DNA of 64,000 nucleotides from Vandiemenella viatica (GCA_031002005.1 CM061921.1:125766597-125830596), one strand, 5' to 3'. Shown: positions 1-11,402, numbered from the stretch's first letter. Numbers and translations: made by a program. Notes: generated by a model from the letters alone, not told the origin.

Positions 1-1065
1 TACCTGAATATGGGACTTTGAAACATTTAATACACTTTTGGTATATTGTTTTTTTTTTTCACTTTGTTTCTTTCATTTATTTATTTAATAATTTATTCGA
101 TTTTTTTCAATGCAGCAGCAGAATTTGGAAAAAATGAAGGGAAACCCAAATGAAAAATGTTTATTTTCATCCTTTTAATTTTTATTAATTCAATTGAAAA
201 AGAAACAGCCATAATAACAATTACAATTGTATTTAATATACCATTGAATTCTGCAAAAGTAAAAAAAACAAAAATGCATTCCATATGAGATCGAAAAAGT
301 CCTTTTCACTCAACATTAGGTGGCAAAGTAAGCATCGGTATCTATTGTTGAACAGCCATAATAACTGAAGTAACTGCTTCTTGAAGACAAGTTACACTTC
401 CTACACCCACATTTGGAACTGTATTCAGATTTCCTAAAACAAATGTATTTCCAACTAGATTTGTTTGTGTAAATTACCACAGAACACAATCAATAACTGA
501 TATGAAATAAGCATAAATTTGCAATAATGCTTGGATGGTTATTGATAGCATGTGGGAAGGATGAGATGACTGTGACCAACAGATGGCACTTGATTTCAGG
601 CATAAGGAGGAGAGAGAATTTTCTTTTGTCTGTAAGGGAGTCAGGGAGAGGAATAAATTACCAGGGGAAATGCTGGGCTCTTTACAACAAATGCAAAAGA
701 GTTTAAATTGTCGTCAGAAAAATAAGTTTTTTGTAACTCTTTCTTATGTGTAACATATGCCTCATACATGCCTTAGTAAATATTTTCTCTTAAAAACTAC
801 TTTTCTAACTACTAACATGAACTATTCCAATTAACAAACACAATAAGACCAAAACATTTAAATGTTCAATGGAAAGCCACAACCATTTCAGAATTGCATT
901 TCATAATACTTGAGAACATGATACCAGTGTAACTAAAAACTTATTTCTGTATTTACATACAACAATAATTTCCTGGGTTAAAGGAAATTGCTCATCATTT
1001 TAGGGTGAAAGAGAAACCAAACATTTATAGCATTTTAATCTAGAATTTGGCACTCAAATGTAATT
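1..1065. other. AT-rich non-coding DNA
   Basis: No gene, RNA or transposon is recognised in this stretch. Short open frames are low-complexity, without family motifs. It may be intron or intergenic DNA. Confidence 0.5.
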
Positions 1066-1123
1066 ACAAACAATGTAACAAATGTAACAAATGTAACAAA
1101 TGTTACAAATGTTGCAAACAATG
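1066..1123. repeat. 9-bp minisatellite
   Basis: A run of about six imperfect copies of the 9-bp unit AACAAATGT lies here. Because 9 is a multiple of three, the repeat reads through as an artificial Cys/Asn/Lys-rich frame, which is not a gene. Confidence 0.8.
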
Positions 1124-2239
1124 TTTCATATGCTTCAGCAAATTCTTAAACTGCAGTAAACAAAGGCATTACATATATGTTCGACATATACCTGCCTTTT
1201 ATTGGAGCAGAAAATGGCATAAGGTGTTTCCTTTTGGAATTCATCAACTCTTGAAATGTAGGGAACATGGGTATTTCTTTTTCACTTTCGTAATACTTTG
1301 CTGCTTGGAGTTTCAAAAATAATACATATCACAAGCAAGTCAGGGTGGGAATCTAAAATTTAAAGTAAATTGGTGACTTCTTTGTTTACAGTAATAAAAA
1401 TAGTCTAATAATATTTAAAAGGAGTGATAAAGTATTAAAGCATATGATACTTCTGTGAAAACATAATGGTAGCCACATAGTAATAAATTCTTTCATGCAG
1501 AACACAAGTTGTATGTCAAAACAATATTGCCTTTGATAGACAAGATATTTTAAATCAGACTTAACATTAACGGAAAGAAGAAAATACTTCCACCTGGTGA
1601 TGGAAAGCATAGCTGCTAGGAGATATATTGCCGATGCTAGCACTCCAACGATCAGTTGAGGGGACTACTAGTGTGCTGAAACTTACTGGTCCAACTCAAT
1701 CATATGATATGAGCACTCCCTGCAGTGTGCAGTAGGCTTCTCCAAAGACACTAATATGCAAATATTCCAGCAATCAAACTCACAAACAAAATTGCTGACA
1801 ATGATTGACAACTAACTTTCAACTAACTCCTCATCTCTGTCGAATAACACAGAGAAAGACGTTCAATGTTTCTTGAATGGAGACAGTGCAGTAAACAATC
1901 AAAGCCACATTAAAACAATCAGAATTAGTACAGAATCATTCACAATCATCATCAAACACATGGAAATGAAAATTAAAGATATTTACAAATATTTGTACAG
2001 AAAATTATATACATAAACCAGTTTAAACCATTTAGAACTGTCCTCTAAACATGGTGGCTTACAGCAACACTTGCAATTAGAAACTATTAGTTAATGTTTC
2101 GTATGTAATACTACCCTTGAACATGTTATATATCATTTACACAGTTTCTCTCTATAAACACTGTTCATTTACATGACGAATATACACAAACTCACAATTA
2201 ACCACATAAAAACTATAAAAACCGTTAATTATTCAATTC
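1124..2239. other. AT-rich non-coding DNA
   Basis: Nothing recognisable is seen between the minisatellite and the first LINE fragment. Confidence 0.45.
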
Positions 2240-2261
2240 CCAACTTCCTAAAATATGAATC

Positions 2262-3222
2262 TTAAAATACAATTTCATAAAAGGCCTGAGTCTGGGGGTT
2301 ATTATAACATCCCGTCATCACTCTTTCCAACAGGTGAAGGATTTTGAACCCTTTTCCTACCAACTGTCGAATCTGTCCTGCCCAGTTAAGTGTGTTATCA
2401 AATGTTATGCCAAAATATTTGTATTTAAAGTCACCAATAAGCAATTCCTTCCACACTTTATAATCATAATCGACCATTAGCTTTATATCTGTGTACCTAA
2501 TAAGCTGGTTCTTCTTTGCATTTATCTTCATCCCATGTTGAATTACCCAGCTAGATATCACATCTAGATCACCCTGCAGCTGTTTACACTCTTCTACCAT
2601 TTTGATCTTATTACATAACATAATGTCATATGCAAACTATCTAACTTCTGTTAGTAAACCATTAACACAACCACTCATTAGAATAATTAATAGAAATGGC
2701 TCCAATACACTACCCTGTGGAATCCCCATATTCACTCCTACTTATTTTGATACTGCAGTTCCTACTCTAACTTTTTGCTTTCTAACTTTTAAGAATTCTG
2801 TTACCCAGAAAATCACCTTTTCATCAACTCCAATATTTTACCTTATTTAGAACTATTTTATGGCTCACTCTGTCAAAATCCTTTGAAAGATCTTGTGTTA
2901 CACTATCAATTCAACCTTCCCTGCCATTTCATCAGATATATATTGTATGTAGCCTACTTACTGAGGTATGCATGAATATCCTTGTCCAAAACCATGCTCC
3001 TGACTTGAAAACCACTTAAGTTCCTCACAGATACCTCCGATATGGTTGCATATTAATCTCTCCTCTAATTTTTCACTGCTAATGTCATACTGATTGGCCT
3101 GTTGTTTATGACCCTATTTGTCACCCCACCTTTATGGACCAGTATGACTATCACATTTTTCCCGTCATCTGGTAAACAGGAAGTATCCAGTCTCAATTTA
3201 AATAATGTTTCAGGATAAGATA
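2262..3222 (-). pseudogene. LINE reverse transcriptase, C-terminal half (broken)
   Basis: The minus strand encodes the end of a non-LTR reverse transcriptase. The segment at 2262-2621 contains CKQLQGDLDVISSW, HGMKINAKKNQLIRYTD and LLERVMTGC, matching the 38.9-39.4 kb copy almost residue for residue. Further upstream (3065-3280) the pieces ETLFKLRLDTSCLP and VILVHKGGVTNRV correspond to the conserved region before the RT palm. No intact catalytic frame remains. Identity as a CR1-type LINE pseudogene is secure from the comparison within the window; subfamily is not known. Confidence 0.85.
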
Positions 3223-3432
3223 CACACTTGGACAGTAAATTTGGCCACCGCTGAAAACTTCTATCACTCTTATTTTGCACAATCTGACATCAATGTCATC
3301 CCAGGAATCAGTAATGCAATACTGGCAAGACAGTATTGCGTTACTGTTTCTTAGGATGACATTTATGTCAGATTATGCAAAATAAGAGTGATAGAATTTT
3401 TCAGCAGCGGCCAAATTTACTGTCAAAGTGTG
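3223..3432. mobile_element. Palindromic TA-flanked MITE (mariner-type)
   Basis: This 210-bp block is one long imperfect palindrome inserted in LINE copy A. The ends are CACACTT-GGACAGTAAAT and the inverse of CACACTTTGACAGTAAAT, and the arms pair over about 80 bp. A second hairpin fills the centre (CAGTAATGCAATACTG and its near inverse). A TA dinucleotide sits on each side (3221-3222, 3433-3434), and the LINE reads continuously when the block and one TA are removed. TA duplication is typical of Tc1/mariner elements. There is no coding capacity. A transcript would fold into a ~100-bp-arm hairpin. Confidence 0.88.
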
Positions 3433-3480
3433 TACAATGTCATCCTGCTGTCTTTAACACATCTGAAGTAGTATTATCCA

Positions 3481-5106
3481 CGCTGTGTAAGCTATCTTAC
3501 TCTTTGTAATTTTTAATAATCGGCCAAAAAGCAACGAGAAATAGGGTTAATGTTACTACACAGTACTGCAGCTTAAGAACAGATTCACAATGCCTTAAAG
3601 TCAGAAAAGTAAATAAACAGATAATAATGATAATAAATAAACAGATTATAATAGAAAATCACTTTTAAACTCACCTAAATAAGCGTAATTCTTAACTATC
3701 AAAAATTGGAAACAACCAAGTTGGGTTACGTGATCATATCGCTAATTTCCCAAACGTTTCGAGACTGTAAAGCACTAGTATAATAAAAATGATACCAATG
3801 AGAGTAAAATTCACTAATAAATTGTAGTTTTAAATAAGTTAAAAATATTAAACATGATTTTTTTGCAACAATGAACCAGATGCACATTTCAATAAAAGAT
3901 TACAACACGACTATGTAATTTTCGAGTTTAAAAAGTAGTTTTTATGCCACTAAATAAAATCTTGTCAAACATTTTTTAAGTTTCAAATAGTTGCCAGGCG
4001 TATGTATAATAAACAATATAAGTCATTTTAAAGTCACAATATTGAACGAAAATGTGCTCACTTCTAAATTGAAATTACAAACTTATAAAGGCATTTCAGT
4101 AAATAAAAACATTTGTAAAACACTTAAATAATGTAAAGAAAAGCTCTGGAAACAATACCCTGGCAAAATATGTCATAAATAAGAAAATAGTAATTTCATG
4201 CAGAATGGTAAGACAAAAGTCCTCACTTCGAATTTTGGAAAATCTATAACTTTTGAAATAATTAACAGATTGGAAAGATAGTTAGCTCATTGGAAAAAGC
4301 AGTCGAGTAAGAACATTTTTGTAATAGTTTAAACTAAATGTTGGGAAATTTCTAACATATACTCTGTGAGTCAAAATAACTGTACAAGTGCACTAACAAA
4401 ATAAATGTTTTACAAGGATTGAAGAAACTAGAATGAAAACCCACTAATCACAAAACACTTTTTAGTGATTTTCTGAGAGCCCTCTGGGGACATATTTTTC
4501 TTGAACATTTTTTGATTTCGGTAGTAAGATGCCATTCTCATAAAAGGAAATGCGAGTTGGAGAGCAACAGAGTATATGGTAGAACTTGGTTGCGTTAGGA
4601 TGTGTTGTTAGAACCAAGTGCGTTGTGACGTGGGACATGATGGGAAGACTCAGAAACAGGAAGTAGTAACCGGCACTCTTCATGGAGACCATGTTTGAAT
4701 TTTGAACTGGACAACACATGTGGACTGATTGTAGTAGAGTATAAATGTTCCGTTCGGGGTTCGGCGGTCCTGTTTTGCTTCATTTCTTGCAATCAACGTG
4801 TGATGAATAGTCTGATGCCTTAGCTAACTGCAATGAGTATAATATGTGAAACTTTTATTTTCAAGAATATATTCATTTCGTGTTTTGAACTTTGAATTTT
4901 TTTTATTTCTGACATGAGTACCCTCCTTACCTAGGGTTTATTTAGGTATGTGGCAACCGTCTTGAATGTGCAGTTAGCAATATCTCAAGGTACACCATGG
5001 TTTTGGAACCTTTTCAAGCTTTATCAGTGAATATGAAGGTGTAACAGTTCAGGTGAAGTAACCGATACTAACCCCGGTATGCGGTCAAGTCCCTGACAGC
5101 TAGCTT
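3481..5106. mobile_element. Unidentified ~1.6-kb insertion in LINE copy A
   Basis: LINE copy A stops near 3480 and resumes near 5107, so these 1.6 kb arrived later. No terminal inverted repeats, coding region or clean target duplication is visible. A possible start TGTGTAAG and end CCCTGACA, plus a TATA-like GAGTATAAATG near 4737, would suit a solo LTR, but no polyadenylation signal or primer-binding site supports this. The limits are inferred from where the LINE match breaks. Confidence 0.5.
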
Positions 5107-5655
5107 CTTTATGTTTTTTTTAGATTCCTTAGCTGCTTCATGATATCTTCATACTGAATTTCAAATTTTCTAATCTGCTCACTTCCAACTGTGCAGGCAG
5201 GCTCATTTACTGATATACCCCGTATCATTATTGAATCATAGTCCCTAATGGTATCACTAAACCAGTTACTTAACATCTCTGCCTTTTTTAAATTATAATT
5301 CTTCCACATCCTTATCTACAACTGTCTTAAAACCCACTCTTCCCCTCAGATTTCTGATATAGCCATAGAAATCTCTAGATGCATCAGAATGTAGGTTCTG
5401 TACTTCTCTTTATTTTCTGTTTTGGAATAAATATTTCTTCACACTCTTTATTATCTCCTTGAACTCTTCTCACTTGGTCTCCACTGTAGTTGTGCCATTC
5501 TTCTATTTGCTGAAACTATCCATGAAATATCTTTTTAGTTCTGAAGTTTGTGATTTTCTGTAATTGTACCTATTTACCCCTTCAATTCAGTCCACTGGTT
5601 TACTGAATCCCCTTATATCCATCAGAACTGTATTGTGATCATGTATGTCTTTTGG
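5107..5655 (-). pseudogene. LINE ORF2 linker/endonuclease fragment (broken)
   Basis: Minus-strand translation includes LKKAEMLSNWFSDTIRDYDS and EIQYEDIMKQLRNLKK, equivalent to LKKAEILSNWFSESIRDNES and EEIMKEIRKLKKHKG in the LINE at 38.4-42.7 kb. The nucleotide match continues to about 5655 through the end of the endonuclease region. An internal deletion removes the part between the 'gatgcatcag' and 'aggttct' landmarks of the better copy. It belongs with 2262-3222 as one dead element. Confidence 0.85.
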
Positions 5656-6237
5656 AGTTTAGATCATCAAATTCACTTCATGATTAATTAACCCTTTAAC
5701 TGCTAGCGATCGGCCGGCAGAGCCCTAGCTGTGTGCTCCTTTGTTGCCGCCTAAGCTGTCTACCTGCACTGAGAGGCCGCAGTCCGCTGATACCTGCTCT
5801 GTTGAGTTCGGCACGTGGCCCAACATGTTGTGTGCTGAATATTTCTGGAGCTTTGTGTGTGATGGCCTTCGGCTGTTGCTCTGTGTTTTGAAACCCCAGA
5901 TACAAAATAAATGTAGTTACTCTGATATCTAACGTTTTTCAATTTAATGTTCCTCTAAAAGTGGATTTCCACATAGACAAACATACAGGTACTTTATATT
6001 CTAAATAGATATTACAGCAACTAAAATATGTTTGGTTTTTTTTGTTTGTGAGCACAGTAATTCATGTGGAGAAAATTTTGAAGTTAAATATTCAAATACC
6101 TTTAACAAATTCTGCATATATTTTCCATCCTTCTTTTGGATCCAGGCTTTGGACTGTCACTGGTGATGTTGAAATATATACATATATTGCACTTAGTTTA
6201 AGAGGCGTATAAATGTAATGTAATTATTACAGCACAG

Positions 6238-6790
6238 TTACCCATGGTTAATAATTCTTTTTCGTGTGATAAGCCATGAAACATGGCACAACACACAGTG
6301 GTACATTGCATGTTCTGGATTTGTACCTGGTTTCTGGACACACTTTCTGTTTCGTATATCCAGCGCATCTAAGCATTGGCGTGTTAATTTTTGAATTTTC
6401 AATATGAATGATATTTCGAAAATGTCTCCTAATAAATCCTCCCACCATGAAAATCTAGAGTGAACTGATTCTGACGTATTTGTCTTTGTATATAAATAAA
6501 ATCTATTGGTTTCTTCAGCAAAAGATTTCATAAGATGTTCTGTTAAAAATATCAGGAAATTGACAGAATGCTGGAATTTTGCCTAATCCATATTTGTGTC
6601 CTTCAGCTGAATTGTCAGATGCATGCACAAAACGATGAGAATCGTTTTTCTTCCAGTCAAATCTGTCACTGAAGCATCCTCTCACTATCTGAAGCTTAGG
6701 TTTCTGAAGAATTTTCATCTCTTGTGGAGACATAGTTGTTTTCCACTAGCTGATGTACACGGCTTAGAACTATTACTTCGAGATCCTAGG
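6238..6790 (-). pseudogene. piggyBac transposase remnant (C-terminal cysteine-rich end, catalytic core missing)
   Basis: Minus-strand frames give LMKSFAEETNRFYLYTKTNT-type sequence near 6400-6540, resembling the conserved 'E.L...I..ETNRY' block that precedes the piggyBac DDD domain. It is followed almost at once by a cysteine-rich tail: one frame reads RCAGYTKQKVCPETRYKS and CNVPLCVVPCFMAYHTKKNY, which matches the C-terminal zinc-binding domain of piggyBac transposases. The catalytic DDD region that should separate them is absent, so this is an internally deleted gene with at least one frameshift. The N-terminus continues across the hAT insertion at 9632-9752. Confidence 0.8.
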
Positions 6791-7040
6791 GTCATCACTA
6801 AGCCCCGGATTCTTAGGTTCGAACCTATTTTGTTTCCAACATAATATTCCCGAAATTTTAATTTTCTCTTTCGTCTTTAGTATAAACTAATGAAATTCAT
6901 AAATTTAATAGGACCTAAAATAACCTAATTTTTATGTTATGACCTAAAATGACCTAATTCAGTTTTTAGAACCTAAAATCACCTTATTCGATGTACTGAT
7001 CCAGTCCGACTGTAATTTTGTTACTTAACTAAAACAAATG

Positions 7041-7403
7041 ACCGACCGGATTAGCTCAGTGGTTCTGGCCGTTGGCGAGTAATCTGGACTCGGGAAACGC
7101 CTTGGGTTCAACCCCACCATCGGCTGTTCTGAAATGGTATTCCGGGGTTTTCCTTTTCCCCTTCAGACAGATGCATTGTTGACAGGCTACGGCTGCTTCC
7201 TTTTCCCCTTTCTCAAAAATTTCGTTTCCTTCTTCCACATCGATCGAAGTTAATGTCACCTGGGCTATCCGACCAGTCACTATACCTAGCTGTATCTATT
7301 ACTATGTGAATCCTAAGCTCCAAGACACTGCAAAAGTAAGCGCTGTATGAATGAGTCCCAGGGTGAAGCCGAACTTGGAGGGTAAACGGACTACGTTTAT
7401 GTG
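7041..7403 (+). mobile_element. tRNA-derived SINE with 11-bp target duplication
   Basis: The head is tRNA-like: an A-box region GATTAGCTCAGTGGT and a B-box GGGTTCAACCCC about 45 bp apart, as in internal RNA polymerase III promoters. The body continues for about 280 bp with no coding. Perfect 11-bp repeats TAAAACAAATG flank it (7030-7040 and 7404-7414), showing LINE-mediated insertion. It lies inside the hAT element and is therefore the youngest layer of this nest. Confidence 0.92.
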
Positions 7404-7719
7404 TAAAACAAATGGATTTATTTTAAAATTGGAATTACTATTCAACACAATATTAAATGATGTGTTTTAACCTCATTGTTGACAGTAACATCTAGAAAAG
7501 TTGTAACAATGTGGTGTGGCTACTTCACATTTTACAAAGGATTACATTCAGTAGAAACAAATCGACAAATCAAGTTTTATACATAAACGTTAACAATCTC
7601 AGGAACGCAAACTCTTTCCGAGAAATTAACAGTTGTATACCGTCATCGTTCAGTGGTAACACGGAAATCAAAACATTGTGTATGCCTACATACTTTTAGT
7701 TCCTTCATTAAAAGCCATC

Positions 7720-9299
7720 ATGCCGAAACAGAAATCTTCAAGAAATAATCCCCTGCAAGAGTGGATTGGAGCTGATAAGAACTTTTCTACAGATGGGAAA
7801 ATTATGTATTGTCAAGCATGTGTAAAACCAGTAAGTTTAATTTGTTTTATATACATATTTCTTTTATAATTTTAAATCATAAATTAAATTTTATTTGTTT
7901 TCATTTCTAAAGTAACATAAAAAGTCTAGACTGCTGGATCAAAATTCATAATATTAACTGGGTATTATCAGCGGTGTTATATTCAGGTGGACTATTTTTA
8001 TTTTTGCTTTCTATATTGGAGCCTGCAGAAAAATGATCCCACGTACTACAGTATCAGAATTCAGCAACTCATTTGGCAAATGTTACCAGGAGAAATGTAT
8101 CCAAACAGAAGCAGAATTTCATACAAGTTCATAGCTAGGTATAGAAGATTCGTTTATCCTGCATCAGTGTGAAGCTCTCACTGCCACTAATATACCAGTT
8201 TCAACACCTCAGAATTAAAACCTTTTTGTAAGAATTCTGTAACAGAAAAATACCAGATGAATCTACTTTAAGAAAGAATCACTTGCCTCAGCTGTATGAG
8301 GAAACCATTGAAGAAATACGGTTGGAAATTTCTGACCACTTCATCTGGTAAAATGTAGATGAGATGACAGATTCCTGCATTGTTATAGCCAAGCTCGCAT
8401 GTAATAAACCTAGTATACCCCTTGTCATTATGTGTGGAGAACTTCCAATGACAAGCCACTCTACTGTGGTAATTGCTGTAAGGGATGCATTAAAGGTGTT
8501 GGGGCCAGGTCCAAAACATGAGGATAAGTTGCAGTTGTTGGTGACAAACAGTGCAGATTATATGATAAAACCAGGGGAGTGTATGAAGGGTTTCTATCCA
8601 CAAATGGCACATGTCACCTGCCTAGCTCATGGGCTCCACCGGACATTTGAAAAAATTCTGGAACAGAACCCTGTAGTTAACGAGATAATTTCTTCAGTGA
8701 AGAAAATATTCCTGAAAGGGCCAAGTCGAGTCGTTAATTCAAGGGAAAAGCTTTCATCAATACGCCTCCCTCCCGAGCCAGTAGTGACACAATGGGGGAC
8801 CTGGCTCTCAGCTGCAATATATTATACAGAAAACTATGAGAGCATCGATGCATTAGATGAAAGCGAAGCTACTACTATAGTAAATACAAAGAAAGTGTTG
8901 CACTCAGTACCAGCTGTACAGGAGTTGACATATATAAAGGCAAATTTTAACAACTTAGAATTTTCAATCACGAAGTTGGAAGGAGGCACTCTACCATTGA
9001 CGGAAGCAGTTCAAATCATCCAAGAAGTGAGGGCCAAAGTGGCACCTAGACCTGTTGGGGTATATGTAGCTAAGAAGCAGGAGTCTGTTTTAGCTCACAG
9101 TCCAGATTTCAGGAGGATGGAACAAATAAGCCGTGTTCTCTCTGGACTAAAGGAACAAGAAATACTGCCTTGGGATCCTAAGGAAATCGCTGATATGAAG
9201 TTCGCACCTTTTACCTCATGTGACGTCAAGCGTAGTTTATCCGCATTGAAGAAAATTTTAACGAAAGAGAGAAGAGGGTTTACTCTTGAAAAACTGTGA
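7720..9299 (+). pseudogene. hAT transposase (two exons, inactivated)
   Basis: Exon 1 (7720-7830) starts MPKQKSS and carries the first half of a BED-type finger (DGKIMYCQACVKP); it ends at a consensus donor GTAAGT. A matching acceptor, CTGCAG, ends at 8028. Exon 2 has frameshifts to about 8250, then reads IPDEST, an in-frame stop at 8349, the first catalytic motif region NVDEMTDS, HVTCLAHGLHRT, LPPEPVVTQWGTWLSAA and the C-terminal dimerisation block FTSCDVKRSLSALKKIL. The usual second catalytic aspartate in the LLVTD block is asparagine here (LLVTNSADYM). The stop, frameshifts and lost aspartate make it inactive. The 311-codon frame at 8364-9299 is unusually well kept. Confidence 0.9.
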
Positions 9300-9631
9300 A
9301 AATATTTCATTGTTCACTGTTATATTAGAAGTTTTAAATGAGTGGTTTATTATCCACAATAAAGAACATAATAGTGTTTTATGTCGCATGTTTTAATTTG
9401 AACGATATATGTCATTTTAGAAGTTTTTAAGGAGTACTTGACATTGTATTATAAAGTCAAAATGTTTTTAACACTATGGCAGTATATATTGCATGTTTTA
9501 AATTTTATTTGCCTTATAAATGTGTAAGTTCATAAATCAGAATTTTAAAAACCTATAAAAGCCTAAAACTCGAATTGAATAAACCTAAATTTGGTTTTTT
9601 AGATCCTAAAAATCCGGGGCTTAGTCATCAC

Positions 9632-9752
9632 TATCATCCATATGAAAGAGATCATTCTCAATGTCACTTCTAGTAAGAATCTCAATGATTTCTTTCTCTC
9701 TATAAACAAGAAGGCGAACAATTTTTTCAGTGAAAACTAAAATGAAAAAAGC
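9632..9752 (-). pseudogene. piggyBac transposase N-terminal piece
   Basis: Just right of the hAT insertion the minus strand reads REKEIIEILTRSDIEND and LFHMDDSDD, an acidic N-terminus typical of piggyBac transposases. The hAT target duplication GTCATCAC sits inside the DSDD codons, so the insertion split the gene. The reading frame on the other side resumes at 6790 and soon meets stops. Assignment is by position and composition rather than by a catalytic motif. Confidence 0.65.
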
Positions 9753-9859
9753 AACACAAATAAGATCGCAGCGGCAAACGCTCACAGGCCAAACATTGGA
9801 AAGGCATTAACCAACCAGAGAAGAAATGTGGCCACCTGACCTGGCCACTAAGTGGCTCG

Positions 9860-10060
9860 CATGTTAACATGTGCAGAGCACACAGGGACCTGAGCGGCCA
9901 TACGACTTAACGCATCCAGAGCACAGACAGGGCGGCAAGGTGGCCCGTATATACGCGTCCAGAGCACCTGACGGAAGGAACAAGGGCACGTGTAAATGTG
10001 TCTAGAGCACCTGGGCGTATTAGTAGCCACAAATTTTAATGCCTCTACAGCAGTCAAAGG
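9860..10060. repeat. 43-bp tandem repeat in the piggyBac 5' end
   Basis: The landmark AGAGCA or a one-base variant recurs at 9875, 9918, 9961, 10004 and 10047, giving spacings of 43 bp throughout. Units are GC-richer than their surroundings. The last unit runs into the right inverted end of the piggyBac element, so the array is subterminal. Confidence 0.85.
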
Positions 10061-10065
10061 TTTAA

Positions 10066-11392
10066 GTGTCCATTATATCCAGAGTTATACACTTTCGAGT
10101 TACATTGCCAAAATAGTTCCTATGAGAAGTCTTAAGTGTTACAATCTGTGCACACACACGTGGCCTCCATACCATTCTTACAGGTACCACACGCTAATAG
10201 TATCCCCGTGAGACCAAAGTAACACTCATGCACAACCTCACCAGACGTCGACTTTAAACTGTTCAACTAACTAAGACGCATCTCATCCTTGACGACCGTG
10301 GCCAGAATGAGTCCAAATATGTACCCTAATTTTACTGTCTTTTCTTTTATTGAATGTTTCAGGCTTGTAAGCTTTGTTAAATTGTTTTATAATTAGTTTA
10401 TGAATTAATACTATCTTAAATACTCCAAGTGTGTGCTAAATTAAACTTTGCTTCTTTAATTCAGTTACTATGGAAACCTTCGATTTTACCGTAAAACTAA
10501 TTTCTTCGTGAATTGCTCTGAAACCCTATCAATCAACAGATGTTAACTAAATAAACATATTCTATCCACATGACTTTTTCCAAATAGACCCTACTTTTGC
10601 CGTAATTTGGCATTGAAGTCGGCACATGATGTGAACTTTTTATTTAGCCTTAAATTATTATCGTAGTTGGTATTTTTATTCCTACCTTGTCTCTAATAGT
10701 CTCCTCTATCGTATTTCTTTCCAATATTATGGATTACAGTCATTCATTTCTCTAAAACTGCCAATGAAAAGTGAACAGTTGCAATGGGCCATTGTCTTCA
10801 ATTAATTTATCCCAAACTTACATATTATGATCTTAAAATCAGTTAATTGTGATGTCTTATTTCCTATTCTGGGTATTAATTTGCATTTCTTCTTATTTTA
10901 CCACTTAACTAAGGATTTATTTGATGTTAAATGAATCTGTTTGTTAGCAAAGGAATTACTTGCTTGCTCCACACACTTCTGACCTGAATTTTCGGTAAAC
11001 CTTTTTGTTGCTCAGCTCATTTTGACCTTCACATTCTGTTCTTTAGGTTCTCTAGTATCATTTGAATGCTATTTTATTTTATTCTGTGCTGTCTCGAGAA
11101 AGTTATACATGTCTTTCTTCGTGCTGGGTGAAACAGGAATTATGGAAAAATCTTTTATATCTTTTGAATTTTTTGTGTTAAAAATGCTATTGACTCTTAC
11201 TATTCCCTCTATTCCCTATCTTAATTTTATGTTTTCTGTCTTTAAACTATCCTCTTCATGTTCCTTGAAACTATCTGTTTACTTTTTCTAACAGCTTTCA
11301 TTAACAATGTAATACCAATGTAAACTTTCCTGCATGATTAAGAAACTATTCCATTACACCCTCTTATTTATAGTGGTTATTGCTAAAATATT
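10066..11392. other. AT-rich non-coding DNA
   Basis: No gene or repeat is recognised. A short A-tract at about 11393-11402 closes the stretch, immediately before the next LINE fragment. Confidence 0.4.
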
Positions 11393-11402
11393 AAAAAAAA
11401 AA

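Larger units (their letters stand above)
2240..5660 (-). mobile_element. CR1-like LINE, copy A, decayed and interrupted
   Basis: This is a degenerate minus-strand copy of the same LINE family as the better copy at 38.4-42.7 kb. Two pieces match it collinearly in translation and nucleotides: 2240-3480 (reverse transcriptase) and 5107-5655 (endonuclease-RT linker and upstream). The gap between them is not LINE sequence but later insertions, a palindromic MITE at 3223-3432 and an unidentified block at 3481-5106. The 5107-5655 part also lacks roughly 190 bp present in the other copy. Many stops and frameshifts make it inactive. Its upstream end runs out just before the TTAA that starts the piggyBac element. 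Confidence 0.85.
6799..9623 (+). mobile_element. hAT transposon with decayed transposase
   Basis: The 2.8-kb element has inverted ends TAAGCCCCGGATTCTTAGG (left) and TAAGCCCCGGATTTTTAGG (right, inverted), one mismatch in 19, and perfect 8-bp target duplications GTCATCAC at 6791-6798 and 9624-9631. Eight-base duplications and the encoded transposase place it in the hAT superfamily. A 363-bp SINE lies at 7041-7403. Subterminal AT-rich repeats of 'acctaaaatnaccta' type fill 6900-6990. It sits inside the piggyBac transposase gene, so it is younger than the piggyBac insertion. Confidence 0.93.
5692..10061 (-). mobile_element. piggyBac-like DNA transposon carrying a nested hAT
   Basis: The ends are CCCTTTAACTGCT at 5692 and, inverted, ACCTTTGACTGCT at 10061, each bordered by TTAA (5688-5691 and 10062-10065), the hallmark target site of piggyBac elements. 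Between them the minus strand holds piggyBac-type transposase pieces. The element is split by a hAT transposon at 6799-9623; without it the piggyBac would be about 1.5 kb, far short of an autonomous element, so the catalytic centre had been deleted. A 43-bp tandem repeat lies just inside the right, 5' end. Confidence rests on ends, TTAA and transposase remnants agreeing. Confidence 0.82.

Noticed and set aside
1047..1322. Cysteine-rich open frame (CNKCNKCNKC)
   Set aside because: It is the translation of the 9-bp minisatellite at 1066-1123; no secretion signal or conserved spacing.
7056..7130. tRNA gene
   Set aside because: A and B boxes are present but the head cannot form a full cloverleaf and is followed by a SINE body with flanking duplications. 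The same holds at 27.8, 49.4, 57.5 and 61.6 kb.
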